Positions 1 through 11,344 of a stretch of 64,000 nucleotides of DNA are shown here, piece after piece. The stretch is taken from NCBI GenBank assembly GCA_944472135.2, contig OX235268.1:9864589-9928588 (forward strand), in the 5' to 3' direction. Made by a program: the position numbers and the translations under genes. Positions within the stretch are counted from its first letter, which is position 1. Each line of letters starts with the position of its first letter. The notes beneath the pieces were generated by a model, which was not told the DNA's origin, made no database searches, and worked only from the letters and a program-made list of their open reading frames with translations. This DNA is from Trichobilharzia regenti. Taxonomy: Eukaryota > Platyhelminthes > Trematoda > Strigeidida > Schistosomatidae.

Positions 1-429
1 TATATTTACATCAATCTTTCTATACAGCTGTCTATCTGTTGACCGTTTTTATCCGTCGACTGAATTCGCATATCTTTCTCAGTAGCGGCACTGACTCACG
101 CATCACACACGATCATTGATAAGCCGGATTTTATGAAGATGGGATGAACAATGACCAGTAGGCCTGGTGTCAGTTCTCACACAAATACTTACTAAGCGAC
201 GTTAACTCATCATCACATGTCCTTCCCGAATGGCTAATAGGCTAATGCATGGAAAAAGGATGTGAAGAAATCTTGTTGTGGAGACAGGAGGGTACAGCGG
301 CGTTTGCTATGTGATAAGATGAAACTGAATTGACTCATTTTATTTTGATATATATAGATATATATTTGGAGTATTAAGCATTGGAGTTTTATTTGTTAAA
401 TTTTCTTTCACTTCTACACCTTCCAAGAA
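1..429. other. Non-coding, no feature recognised
   Basis: AT-rich sequence with no open frame of note and no recognisable repeat. A short TA-rich run lies near 348-366. It may be the eroded 5' part of the Penelope copy that follows, but no domain can be seen. Confidence 0.4.
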
Positions 430-1530
430 AAGGCATACAAACCAATCGACGGTGTTGCGGTAGGGAGTCCTCTGGGGCCCCTGTTAGCAGATATATATTC
501 ATGTCGAAGTTAGAGAAACAAATGCAAGGTATGCTTGGAGAATTTATGCTATAAAAACGTTATGTAGATGATATTCTTATGATTGGTAATAATAGAAAAT
601 CAATTGAAAACTTTATTACCCTATCTAATCACATTCATTCAAATATTCGAGTGACTTCCGAAAGAGAATGGAATAACTAACTAGGTTTCCTGGATATTAC
701 TATGACTAGGAGAGATGATGGTACGATTCAGCGATTAATTTTTCGTAAACAGACATGGAGTGGACAATATCTTCCTTTTACCAGTTTTGTTTCCATCTAG
801 TATAAACGTTCCCTAGTGAAATGTTTGTTCTCAAGGGCACGAAAAATATGCACGAGTGACACAGTGAAGGATGAGATTCAACATATACATAAGGTTTTAT
901 TAGCTAATAGTTATCCGGAGATCTTTATCACTGGTCACAGTAAAGAAAGACAACATCTCGAAAAGACAGCTTCTGTACCAAAGAAAGCTGTCTTTATTAA
1001 CCTACCATTCAAGGGTGACCAGATTATGCAGTTGGCAGCCTAAAGACTTCGGTCTGCTATCAAACGCACATTCTACACCGCCACATCTCTTTTTCTCATT
1101 TGCCGAACATTTTTGATCCCTGTGACTACCTACGATTAAAGGACGAAATTCTGCGGACTCTACTTCAAACTGTATCTACAAGTTCACCTGCAGCTGCGCT
1201 GACATCTCTATAGGTAGAACTAACAGAATGTTCCAATGTCGTCGAAAAGAACATGTTCCAAAATGGCTACTAAATCATATAGAAAATCCCAATGCAATTA
1301 ATCTGAATGGAAATCCAGCATCAGTCATTGCAAAACACTTACTAATGTTAGGTCACAAAATCAATATTAATGACTGTTTCACAATTATTTCACATAACTC
1401 TAATTCAAGGTTGGTTATTGAAGGTGATGGAAGCACTTTGGGGGATTAATCACATACAGCCTAACCTGTGTGTACAAAAATCAATAGACTTCAATCTTCG
1501 CCTACCCTGGACTGCATGACCTATCTTAAT
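430..1530 (+). mobile_element. Penelope-like element, decayed (RT to GIY-YIG)
   Basis: Remnant of a Penelope-like retroelement, which pairs a reverse transcriptase with a C-terminal GIY-YIG endonuclease. In order on the plus strand: RT motif B near 448-500 (VAVGSPLGPLLADIY), RT motif C near 560-590 (YVDDILMIG, catalytic Asp pair present), the following block LGFLDITMTRRDDGTIQ near 683-745 and a KQTWSGQY motif, a linker (open at 816-1043), then a GIY-YIG domain from about 1155 (IYKFTCSCADISIGRT, EHVPKWLL) ending in an IAKHLLMLGH block near 1330. Stops at about 505, 555, 678 and 1041 and a frame change at the endonuclease show it is dead. RT motifs upstream of B are missing, so it is 5'-truncated. 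Confidence 0.85.
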
Positions 1531-2378
1531 ATGATTGGTCATTAGTATGTAGTTTTGTGTTTTTTATTTAACTGAGTAATTGTCATGAACTTTGTTTTAT
1601 TTTATTAATGTGAACCATGTTAGTTGTAAAGCGGTTGTAAAGAAACTACGGAATGACGATATCATCTCGCGGCGAAATTTGTCTTCTTAATGCCTTATTC
1701 AAATGAAAATTCGTTGTAACTTTTTTACTCATTTTTCTTGTTTTCTAACTTCTGTTTTCATTAATATTTTAACCTTCGTATTTTCTGAAATATTGACGAT
1801 TTTAGGTTTTTATTCCACTTTGTTCCACTCAGCTTTTTATTTGAATCTGGCATACCCTTCGGCTTCATCTTTCTGAACTTCATCTTTGAAGACCTCTCAC
1901 GTGTCATTTCTCAAGACTCATAAACTTTAGTGTATTTATTTTTCAGGCATATCTCTCTCACTGTATGCAGAGTTTTCAGTGGAGGAGGAGTTCTACAAAT
2001 GAATTGATGAATTCATTAAAAAATCCTACTTCATTTTGCTCTTTTTTAATACATATCAGGAAATAGTAAAAACGCTTTCAGAAAATGACAGATGAAAAGA
2101 TTAGTGAATGAACATAAAGAGTAACACACACACACACACACACTACACATACTATAGGAAAGACTGTGGTCAACACAAGATGCTTCTATATTCTGATTAC
2201 ACCTATCCTTAGTTTAACTAACCACAAATGTCTTTCAGCTGTAGAGAATTTTTTTTAATTCTCTAACTCATATTTTGCTGTTTAACTTGTATTAAATGCA
2301 ATTAATTTAATGAACGAAATATTCCCATATTGAGTCATAAGAAAAAGGCACAAACAGCGAAGAAGAAAATTTTAACCC
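1531..2378. other. Non-coding AT-rich sequence with a (CA)n tract
   Basis: No credible open frame. It contains a (CA)n microsatellite at about 2124-2143 and otherwise unstructured AT-rich sequence. The first part probably includes the untranslated 3' region of the Penelope copy upstream, but no terminal repeat can be delimited. Confidence 0.5.
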
Positions 2379-2434
2379 TTTTCGACGATTCATTTCCATG
2401 AGCTGCTGTACAATCGTAATTATAATTAAACACA
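2379..2434 (+). repeat. Left arm of a 55 bp inverted repeat flanking a Penelope fragment
   Basis: Reverse complement of 3705-3758, apart from a 3-base insertion and single mismatches. The shared core includes ttcgacgattcatttcc and caatcgtaattataatt. The pair brackets the minus-strand Penelope fragment at 2815-3704. Penelope insertions often carry an extra inverted terminal piece at a truncated end. Confidence 0.7.
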
Positions 2435-2689
2435 AAAGTTTTTTTGACCAATCAGATACTGGTAAACATTTTTCGTTGAAAATTCTACTACATTATGTGT
2501 GGTGTAAGAAGGGATGACTAATTGGAAGTTAGAAAAGAGACAGAAGTTGGCATGACCTAATAAGTGTGAGATAATGACTAATCAATAAGCTAGTGTAGAA
2601 TGGACAGGAACTAGTGGAAAGGCTATACAGTAGTTTTGTATAAGATCTGTGTGAGAAAGCAATGTTATTAATGAACAGTAATAGAGTGG

Positions 2690-2800
2690 TAATAAAATGT
2701 GGATGGAGGGAATAGTAATAATAATAAAAGTATCAAGAACAGTAATAATAATAATAATACTAAATAATAGTGAACTAAATATTAAAAGAGAGGAGAAAAA
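2690..2800. repeat. Short (ATA)n-type low-complexity tract
   Basis: Runs of aataataat repeats. The small plus-strand open frame across it is a product of the repeat. Confidence 0.6.
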
Positions 2801-2814
2801 TTATAGTAAGAAAT

Positions 2815-3704
2815 TTACTCTAGCCATGGTAGGGCTAGAGAATGTATGTTTCGTTTTTGTATGCATAGGTCCGGTTTTAGGTCACGAATAGCTAATGCCT
2901 CAGCTATGTACAGATGTCGTATCCAAGGTCCTTTTGTACGATATTGAGGGACTCTGTGTACCACTGTGAAGCATTCGTGTGAGGGTGCTCGATGTCCGGA
3001 GATAACAAGGTGTGCGAGGATTGAGCTCTTGCTATTCTTCTTTTCTCCTCTGGCTAACCGAGCTGGGCAGTGTTCCAGGATACGTTTGTGAACTTGACGT
3101 TGCCTACGGCCGATATACTTTGCTCCACACGAGCAAGTGAATTGATAAATACACATTGAAGTGGCCAAAGACGGTATCTTGTCCTTAACGTTAGACTGGA
3201 TTAACTGTCTGCAGGAGAATGTTATACGTAGAGTGGCTGTTGGGAATGTCTTCTTCAGACTTCTTGAAAGGCGGTTTCTCAGAATTTCCGCTGCGATGTC
3301 ACCTTTGAATTCTAGGTTCATGAAGAGAGTCTTCTTAGGAACCGTTGTGATATTTGACCCCAACGGCTTCTCCTTCATGTTTTCGTCGATGAATCTTGGC
3401 GGATACCCATTCTCTAGTAGGGTTTCACGCAATAAATTTAATTCTTTCTCCACCGTGTCTTCTGAAGAAATTTCTCTAATCCTTCAGCACAATGTACGTA
3501 CCAGTTTCTCTTTCGGGTCAGTGGAACAAAGCTCTGGAAGTTGATAAACTGTCCAGTCCATGTTGGCTTACGGTATATCGATCTTTGGATCGTACAGTCG
3601 TCTCTTCTGGTGAGTAATACATCGAGGAATGAAAATGCGTTGTTTGATTCGCGTTCTAAGGTGAATCTTATTGATGGATGCGCTGCGTTGAAGGTTTTGA
3701 GTTA
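2815..3704 (-). mobile_element. Penelope-like element, RT tail plus GIY-YIG domain
   Basis: Minus-strand fragment of a Penelope-like retroelement. From 3704 downward it encodes the post-catalytic RT block (IRFTLERESNNAFSFLDV, then YRKPTWTGQF near 3560), the linker with FMNLEFKGD, and a clear GIY-YIG endonuclease (CIYQFTCSCGAKYIGRR near 3120, then RILEHCPARL, ILAHLVISGH, and a C-terminal LKPDLCIQKR block). The last 212 codons (3453-2815) are free of stops, making this the best preserved Penelope endonuclease outside the duplicated units. The RT palm motifs are absent, so it is 5'-truncated. The frame changes once near 3500. Confidence 0.9.
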
Positions 3705-3758
3705 TGTGTTTAATTATAATTACGATTGTACAGCTCATGAAAATGAATCGTCGAAAAG
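3705..3758 (-). repeat. Right arm of the inverted repeat flanking the Penelope fragment
   Basis: Inverted copy of 2379-2434. It begins exactly where the recognisable RT coding of the minus-strand Penelope fragment stops, as expected of an inverted terminal piece fused to the truncated 5' end. Confidence 0.7.
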
Positions 3759-5554
3759 AAAATTTATTTATTTACAGGAAATCCCGTGGATATTGAAATG
3801 TCTCACAGCATTCAGTTTATTCGTTTGAAATTCATATTTCCTGTCTTTATATTTATGATTCAATATTCACATTTGTTTTGTGAGTGGAGACGGTTTCGGA
3901 AGTTCAATAAAGCAGAAAATCGTTATCAACGTATTTAGATAATCAAACTGGATTGACTTTTACTTCGCTTTTGATCCAAAATGACGACAAAAAATTACAA
4001 AAAAGCAAAAGGATAATATTTTAACAAGTTAAAAATTGATTAATAATCAACTTACTATCACTAGTTACATTGTTGTTAGATAATATGACTATAAGGCAGA
4101 GTAATGCCTGTAGTAACAAATTTTCCATGATTCAAAATCTCTCGTCAGTCTATGTTGTCAACTGCAAAAGAATTTTATGCTTGAATTTCTCAAATATAGC
4201 CTTTTTATAGTTAGTTACACATGAACACACACCATGTATGTCTATGGTGCACATGTGTGTATCTCATTTATTGTGTTCACCTACCTATCTAACGATGCAG
4301 CTATATTTGACAAGTAATACAGCATAGCACGTAGTATATAAAAACAATCATTAGTACATTGGTTACAGAAAACCACAACAATATATTGATCTGCGGTCAC
4401 TCTTACTGTCTATGGTCACCATTCATTTGAAGGCGAATCAACCAATCCTTTCTCTCAACATAGACAGACTGATAACTCATTCCAAATTAAGTAGGTTTAT
4501 CGATGGTTAGTTTGTAGGGGGTAATTTGATTTACGCAACGTTTCCCTATGGACAGACAAAACTTAGCGAACCATTGAGAAACACCATGAAATAGTGTAGT
4601 TCTGTTTCACCTCCCTTGTTTTGGTCTCATCGTCAGTACTCATCTATTGAATTTTGAACACAGGATCTTCCAGTTACATGGCAAGCTTATAGACCATTTA
4701 GCTGCAACGGCACGACTCAATGTCCACTGTGTGAATTCTGGCTCCTGCCGATTCCTAATTTTACAGGTATACCCGGTGGATACGTACAGCTAATGTTGGT
4801 TATCAATGCTTCTCTGGTTGGCATCAAACTGTAGTGAAACATAAAATAAATCAAATTCTTACAAACTAACTCTTGTTGATTATTCTGATTCCACTAGTGA
4901 CTACCTGCAAATCTAATTTACCTGGTTTGATTTCTAGTGGTAAACCCTCACCAGTGGTCTACCCACTTGGGGATGAGGACAAATACTCGCTCCGGATGAC
5001 ACTGGCTAGTACCAGTCACGCTAAAATCACCCATCTCTGGAGGTTTAAAATTCGTAAATTTAGACATGAAATTGCTCCGGCTTCTCATCAACCTGCGAAA
5101 AGTCGAAAGATATTATTAAGTTTATCTTTAGAAACAAGTTGTACATACTTGCAAACAGTTCACATGTAAACAGAAATCACTCATGAACGATACTGCTTTT
5201 CATTTTAAAAAATCACATAGTGTTATACAGGATTCTTTGCCGTTTCAGATAAATATTATTCCTGATAATAATATTAACAATATCATATCATGATGCTGTC
5301 ATACAGTGATGAGGCAATAATTTGTCAACAAAACGACAAAAATAGCTGCATAACAATGCATGATATTATCGAAATAAAAATTGTATCGATAATTGAGCTG
5401 TATCCTACTAAAGTGGACATGATTTATCCTTTCATCAAAAATCAATTCCTCATCATATGTTTAAACAATTTCGATCATACACAACTGAGAATTCCGGCAT
5501 CATGTAATCAAATAAAAGCCAGGGTGAAAATATTCAGTTACCATGGCAAAGACA
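3759..5554. other. Non-coding stretch, no feature recognised
   Basis: Open frames at 4873-5169 and 5290-5577 have no recognisable domain, no promoter and poor composition. No RNA gene, terminal repeat or splice-consistent exon was found by eye. The right end probably includes the 3' flank of the next Penelope fragment. Confidence 0.4.
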
Positions 5555-6300
5555 GATTGATAACGGCTCCTTTCTGAACGCATAAATCAGGTTGCAGGCG
5601 CTTGATAGTGATCGCTTCTGCAAACTTAAGGAGTATTGAATTCTTCTGCTTATGGATAATTGTGAAGGATCTAACGAGGTCTACCTCATGTCCCATGTCA
5701 AGGAGATGCCTGGCGATGGCACCCGTTAATGCATTTTTCTCTCTGGAATATAGGCTTCTTAGTACATGTTCAGAAAATCGGAGGTAGGCCCTTCTTTATG
5801 TTCTTTCAATGTAACTGCTCCACAAATGCGTGTACAATTGTATTTACAGTTGAAGTTAACATGAGATAGATATTTGTTGACTTTTGTTTGCACCAAAGAG
5901 CAAGTTGTTTGACAGACGAGAACCAGCTTAGCTGTGGGATAGTCTGTGACTAGTGAAGTCCTCAATCTTCTGTTGACAATCGGTGTTATATTTTCACCGT
6001 TAAAATCAGTTTCAATGTAGATGGGCTATTTTGCCCACTGATATCTGCTCGATAATTGAGACTTCAAATCTAACGTACTTGTTAATGAATCTTTAGTGGT
6101 AACCATTGCTTTTCAAGACCATTTTGAGAAACAAAGCTTATTCCTCTAATCGCTCTGTAGTATAGCGTCTTGACTAGTGTCCATGGAAAGCCACTCGTAC
6201 AAAAACTATTAAAATATAGTTGAACTTTATTTAGACAACTTAGAAATTTCAACCAGGCAGTGAAAGGAATAAAAAGTATTGAAATGCTACTTTCCATAAA
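5555..6300 (-). mobile_element. Penelope-like element, 3' fragment (linker and GIY-YIG tail)
   Basis: Minus-strand Penelope remnant. From about 6297 it shows a post-RT block (VKTLYYRAIRGI near 6165). Near 5830 is a cysteine-containing block resembling an eroded GIY-YIG core (CKYNCTRICGAV, then EHKEGP). The C-terminal family block runs from 5735 down to 5575 (GAIARHLLDMGHEVD, FAEAITIKRLQPDLCVQK, INLSLPW). Several frame changes separate these blocks. It is likely the 3' part of the same insertion whose N-terminal RT piece is at 6805-7150, with an RTE fragment between. Confidence 0.75.
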
Positions 6301-6399
6301 AATTTCTGCTTCACATATGTTGGCATATGATTCAACTACCTGTAGTTGAAACGATGATTCTAGATTAGTGAACTATACAACATGATTGGTGCTGGTTAT

Positions 6400-6800
6400 T
6401 GTTGGCGGTGGTGTTACTCATAATTGGTTGTCTTCTTCACCTCCATTGTCTCTGTGTTCACCTGGTGTCCTGTCTTCTCTCTCTGCAACTTCTGCCAGTT
6501 TGTTACTTTTTGCGTATAGGTCTTCAAGATTGTGTGACATTATGCATCTATCATCTGCGAAATCTAGAGCTTCTACTGTCTCCTTACCGGGAGTTGAGCT
6601 TTTTGCTGTCTCCTCACTCCCAGGCACAGTCTGATGCATTATCCATTCCACTGTAATTAGGAATATCACTGGTGATAAAAAACAACCAGCTCGTTTTACC
6701 CCTGTATTCATTACGAACGCCTCGCTCAGTTTTCCGTAGTGGATAACCTGACACGTGGCATTGTCATATGGTCAGCTGCAAAATGAGGTTGAGGTTTTTG
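6400..6800 (-). mobile_element. RTE/SR2-like non-LTR retrotransposon, RT fragment
   Basis: Minus-strand fragment of an RTE-clade reverse transcriptase. The 97-codon open frame (6711-6418) carries the region after motif B (CFLSPVIFLITVEWIMHQT) and the catalytic motif (ALDFADDRCIMSHNLEDLY). Both match the intact RTE copy at 20549-22102 position by position, and nucleotide similarity continues to about 6795 (the block encoding the VIHNGKLTEAF-type segment). It has no 5' or 3' end. It lies between two pieces of a minus-strand Penelope element, suggesting insertion into it or a later rearrangement. Confidence 0.8.
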
Positions 6801-6804
6801 AAGA

Positions 6805-7150
6805 ATAAAATGGTTCGGCAAGTTGCTTAGCGATTAATTTTGCTCTTGGTTTCCTCGTTTGGTTTCAACAATTTACTGGCGTCTGAAAGTAGATGTGGGA
6901 TTTTATTAATGCAAACTTTGTGATCGATAATAACAACACTTGCACCCTTGTCAGGGCGTGTTAATAGCTTACCTTTTTACTGTGTCAACAATTTAAGTTA
7001 TTGTTGTTTGCGAGATTCAGTATGTCATCGTGTGTGTGTGTGTGTATCAGTCTCTGGTGAACTTTTCGCCATGGACTTCATTTGTTTACGAAAAGCTTCA
7101 AAAGAGAACAACGGTTATCAGACAAAGAAATACTTCGAAATATTCAATAA
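6805..7150 (-). mobile_element. Penelope-like element, N-terminal RT fragment
   Basis: Minus-strand translation across about 7000-6810 gives LLTRPDKGASVVIIDHKV followed by LLSDASKLLKPNEE. This is the conserved N-terminal RT block of Penelope-like elements, where R-P-D-K-G-x-x-V-V is the hallmark. A stop lies just upstream of it. Upstream sequence to about 7150 is eroded and contains a (GT)n tract at about 7029-7046. Its position fits the 5' half of the element whose 3' half is at 5555-6300. Confidence 0.65.
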
Positions 7151-7728
7151 TTGCGTCATTCAATAAATCACTGCCTACCCCATATCATTAGACATGAATA
7201 TAAGGGTTTTCTTCATATTCTTATATTCTTCTGCTCGCCGTTTTGCCGCCAGGTAGCGGAAATATCAGAGTTCAGTGACTCACTTTCCACCAATCACAGT
7301 TATGTTCATCACCTCACAGTTTCCAACCGTGTAACTGAGTTTTCCCTATTTTACTCCGTTTTGCACAGATTCTTTAATCTGTCTACAGAGTTCTTCATAA
7401 GCGTTCATCCCACTCACACACGATCTCCACAAGATCAGTTTTGGGTGGTAAACCCGTGGTTTTCCTACTCAAATTCCAGTCGATAGTTCTAGTGTTATGT
7501 TACGTCACTCAGTGTGGATTTCTTCTACGAAAAGAGGAGCGACAATCGAAACGAGTTCACAAACGACACGTTGAGTGAAACGTATGATCCAAAACATAGG
7601 ATTCACCTGGAATACGATACTACGTGAAACAAAATCTAACGGAATATAGTATACAAAGGTGAAACTGTGAGGAGCCTGTGGCACAGTCATTGTGCACCAA
7701 CACGAAAACCAAGAAAACTGTGTGAAAA
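7151..7728. other. Non-coding stretch, no feature recognised
   Basis: Plus-strand frame 7151-7486 and minus-strand frame 7831-7505 have no domain or splice context. The right boundary at 7729 is set by the start of the long inverted repeat. Confidence 0.4.
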
Positions 7729-8521
7729 GCGATTCACTGAAGATATGAAAAGAGCGAGGATGACAGTAACAGAATAATGGTATACGTGTAAACAAAAGTG
7801 AAAAGTAGTTATTCTGCCTAGATATATTCATACATTTTCACAAATGATAGATTTATTTCCCTTCCTACGTAAGTTGCCACCCAACCACCCCCACACACAC
7901 ACACACACGACAACATGACAGAGCATGACCGCCTATAATTGAAGATGGTTAACTGCCTCATTCCCTTCACTTTGACCATAAGCTTGTGGAAATACATGCA
8001 TCCACACAATCAGATTTCCCTACCTGCTACCATCCATTATTCAATTCGGAGCAGTCTGTATTCACCTTGGAAGTCGATTGTATTTCATGGGGAGCGAAAC
8101 GCATTCTGTTTTCCACAGGTATCAAAATTAAATCACACATTATCCTACTTGTAACTTCATAAAAGCAATGAAATTTATTTTCTGTATTTTACGCTTTACT
8201 AACAGCCTACTACTACTTCTAATAATATTTATCCTTCTTTTTCTTCTTTTCTTCGTCTTTATCTGCTTGACCTACATTCTGCGGTATCCTCCCTATTGAA
8301 CATTATCAAATTATTCTCATTTAATTATCTTTAGTTAAGTCACGTTTATTTTGTCTAAATTAAGAAATGTAAGCAATGTGATAATGAGGTGAGTCTTTAT
8401 TACTCTTTTCAGGTTGTGTTTTCTCTGTTTGTTTGTTTGCTTGCTTGTTATGTTGAAATATTTGCGTTTGTTTTTCTCTTCTATGTCCATTTCATAGTCA
8501 GTTGAGTGTGTAGTTTACTCA
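7729..8521 (+). repeat. Left arm of a long inverted repeat (about 793 bp)
   Basis: Near-perfect reverse complement of 10249-11045. Homology starts at the bases gcgattcactgaag (7729) and ends at gtagtttactca (8521). Differences seen by eye are few single bases and a length change in the internal (CA)n/(TG)n tract (about 7889-7910 here). It contains no credible gene. The equal-length open frames in the two arms are the same sequence read twice. A transcript through both arms would fold into a duplex of about 790 bp. Confidence 0.9.
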
Positions 8522-10248
8522 CTTAGCTAAGGTAAGAATGGTTGACCCCGAGAAGATAAGATATTTAGAAAAAAGCTCAGCAATTGCAATGCATGCACTA
8601 ACACACAACCACACAATAGGGTGGGAGAGGGTTAAAATTCTAAAAAGTAATCTAGGTAGGTGGAGAGAGAGAGGTTGATTACTGAATCCTTGTTCATCGA
8701 GTCTACACCCAACACATGCAATAGGAATGACTCGTCACTCATACCTGAAATATGGAAAATACTATTACCAATCAAATCAAGTGAAAATCAAGAGAAAAAC
8801 AATGGAACTATATAAATGAATTTAGGAAGTCGTGTGATTACCTTGATATGATTATGAGCAATAAATTGTGCTCGAAACGTCATCAGTAAACATTACTGTA
8901 TAACGCTGTGAGACTTTATCAAAACAAAATTTACCCATAATGGAATTACACTCTACCACAGTGCACAAGTTTTATTCTTATATCAATGAATTTAATTAAA
9001 TGAAAATATCATCATAATATTCAAAACAAGGGATACCACAGAATATAGGTTAATTAGAAAAAGATGAATAAATAAAAGAAAACAAAATAGCAGTATTAAG
9101 TTATTGCTAAACGATGAAGAACATTAGAAAATAAATTTCATTGTTATTTTTGAAATTCTGTAGACTGGTTGAAGCATAAAACTCCCTCAAGTTTCAATTG
9201 GAGTATGTCCTGATTTCAGTGTAATATTAGAAGATAACAGGTAGGTGAATCGGATTGTGTGGGTGTATGTATGTTTTGGATCTTTCTATTCAAAGGGGAG
9301 GAAATGAGGCAGTTAAACGTCTCAAACTATAGGCGGTAAAGCTCTGTTTTGCAGTCGTGTTCGATGGTATGAGGATGTGAGTGTGGTTGGGGAGTTACGT
9401 AAGGAGACGAAATTAATTTATGCAGTTGTGAAGCTGCATCAACTAAAATGGCCACAATACGTGTTAGGAATATCAAGATACCTGGTTTATCATGAATCAT
9501 TGGATTGGAATAGACATGTGGTGTTGTATGACTTCAATATGGCAACCATCCATGACTGTTCTCTGTGAGCTGCCTTACAATCGAGTTTAGACTCTCTGAC
9601 TACGGTCTTAAATAATATCACCGCTAGCTGAGCAGTAACCTTAAAAACAAGGCTCTTGAATCCAGTCAGGATTTTCAGTATTCCACTTCGAAGAGCCATG
9701 CATGATCAACAGAAATCTTCTTCATTTTGTAAACGACTGTGAAGGAATCCACACCACTATTCACGCTTGTATGATCAATGTCTGGGAAATGGTATGTTTC
9801 GGCATGCAATCCCCTCTCATAAAACTGTTCAAAGATCCCTTGTTTTCAACCGATATCATCTTCTCTACAAATCAAGTAGAACCTTCGACAAGTATCGTCC
9901 CGTTTTAGTGATTCTTAAGTTTTATTCATGTGTAGTGTTTTCATTTTTCTTTAAACCAACTTAGGCTTCTTGCTGTTCTTATAAGACACATACCGCATTT
10001 ACACTCTCATCATCTTGATATCTTGGCAGTTTTTGATTTTCTTGTGTTTCTTCGTCTTTTTCTAATTAACCTATATTCTGTGGTATCCTTTGTTTTGAAT
10101 ATTATGATGATATTCTCATTTAATTAAATTCAATTGAGTGACGTTCATTTTTTATAAAATTTGTGAATCGGTGAAAGTACTCTTATATTCTGCCTTTCAG
10201 GAAGACTAACTAGACTGACTGACTGACTGGAATGCGCTGAATGCTGAC
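8522..10248. other. Loop between the arms, with degenerate inner copies
   Basis: 1.7 kb spacer of the long inverted repeat. It holds a hammerhead-like repeat near 8825-8900. It also holds two diverged pieces of the arm sequence: about 9035-9370 in the orientation of the right arm (shared cgattgtgtgg-type and gaggcagttaa blocks) and about 10005-10170 in the orientation of the left arm (shared attctgtggtatcct-type and tctcatttaatta blocks). Small open frames at 9377-9964 have no recognisable domain. Confidence 0.6.
8825..8900 (+). repeat. Hammerhead-like motif of the Penelope 3' repeat, copy 1
   Basis: Shares with 12465-12610 and 44285-44460 the ordered blocks gtcgtgtgatt, a TATGAG or GATGAG core, a short hairpin, then GAAACGTCAT. 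Here the hairpin is gagca / tgctc with an 8-base loop, followed directly by GAAAC-GTC. Hammerhead ribozymes need CUGAUGA, stem II, GAAA and a cleavable GUC. The second half is present, but the CUGAUGA box is damaged (ATTATGA), so activity is unlikely. Hammerheads are known in Penelope-like elements. Confidence 0.4.
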
Positions 10249-11045
10249 TGAGTAAACTACACACTCAACTGACTATGAAATGGACATAGAAGAGAAAAAC
10301 AAACGCAAATATTTCAACATAACAAGCAAGCAAACAAACAAACAAACAGAGAAAACACAACCTGAAAAGAGTAATAAAGACTCACCTCATTATCACATTG
10401 CTTACATTTCTTAATTTAGACAAAATAAACGTGACTTAACTAAAGATAATTAAATGAGAATAATTTGATAATGTTCAATACGGAGGATACCGCAGAATGT
10501 AGGTCAAGCAGATAAAGACGAAGAAAAGAAGAAAAAGAAGGATAAATATTATTAGAAGTAGTAGTAGGCTGTTAGTAAAGCGTAAAATACAGAAAATAAA
10601 TTTCATTGCTTTTATGAAGTTACAAGTAGGATAATGTGTGATTTAATTTTGATACCTGTGAAAAACAGAATGCGTTTCGCTCCCCATGAAATACAATCTA
10701 CTTCCAAGGTGAATACAGACTGCTCCGAATTGAATAATGGATGGTAGCAGGTAGGGAAATCTGATTGTGTGGATGCATGTATTTCCACAAGCTTATGGTC
10801 AAAGTGAAGGGAATGAGGCAGTTAACCATCTTCAATTATAGGCGGTCATGCTCTGTCATGTTGTCGTGTGTGTGTGTGTGTGTGGGTGGGTGGGTGGCAA
10901 CTTACGTAGGAAGGGAAATAAATCTATCATTTGTGAAAATGTATGAATATATCTAGGCAGAATAACTACTTTTCACTTTTGTTTACACGTATACCATTAT
11001 TCTGTTACTGTCATCCTCGCTCTTTTCATATCTTCAGTGAATCGC
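10249..11045 (-). repeat. Right arm of the long inverted repeat (about 797 bp)
   Basis: Inverted copy of 7729-8521. It ends at 11045, just after cttcagtgaatcgc, and contains a (TG)n(GGGT)n tract at about 10862-10892. The arm ends 200 bp downstream of the last predicted exon of the minus-strand membrane-protein gene, so read-through transcription of that gene would enter the repeat. Confidence 0.9.
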
Positions 11046-11244
11046 CGATGAATATTGATGTATTGTTTTTGATCTAAGAGCCTTCAGTCAGCAAGCCTTG
11101 AGCTCCAACAACTGTAACGTATCAACCTGTAGGTCATGATCAATAGTGCAGTGACATATCTTGCAGCATAGGGGACAAAAAATCAGCTGTTTTACGTGTA
11201 ATGCAGAATTCGTTATGTGATAACAATTGTAATGGTTTTCGATT

Positions 11245-11270
11245 TCATGAAAAGTATCCATCTGATTCGG
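11245..11270 (-). CDS. Predicted terminal exon of the EGF/TM gene
   Basis: Acceptor ttgtgtttccag ends at 11271. The exon then supplies the last eight residues (AESDGYFS) and a TGA at 11247-11245. It is chosen because it is the first good acceptor after the donor at 11345 and keeps the phase (1 nt carried over plus 26 nt). The same acceptor read in another phase opens a 64-codon frame, so an alternative C-terminus is possible. Confidence 0.35.
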
Positions 11271-11344
11271 CTGGAAACACAAGATAATCTACAATACTAT
11301 GATACGTCAAGGCAGAAAAAGTCATAGTGAAGCACGAAACTTAC

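Noticed and set aside
2697..2891. Ile-rich plus-strand ORF
   Set aside because: Translation of an AT-rich repeat; its end overlaps the Penelope endonuclease on the other strand.
7818..8009. Matching 63-codon ORFs in the two inverted-repeat arms (also 10765-10956)
   Set aside because: Same sequence read twice and driven by a CA/TG tract; no protein features.
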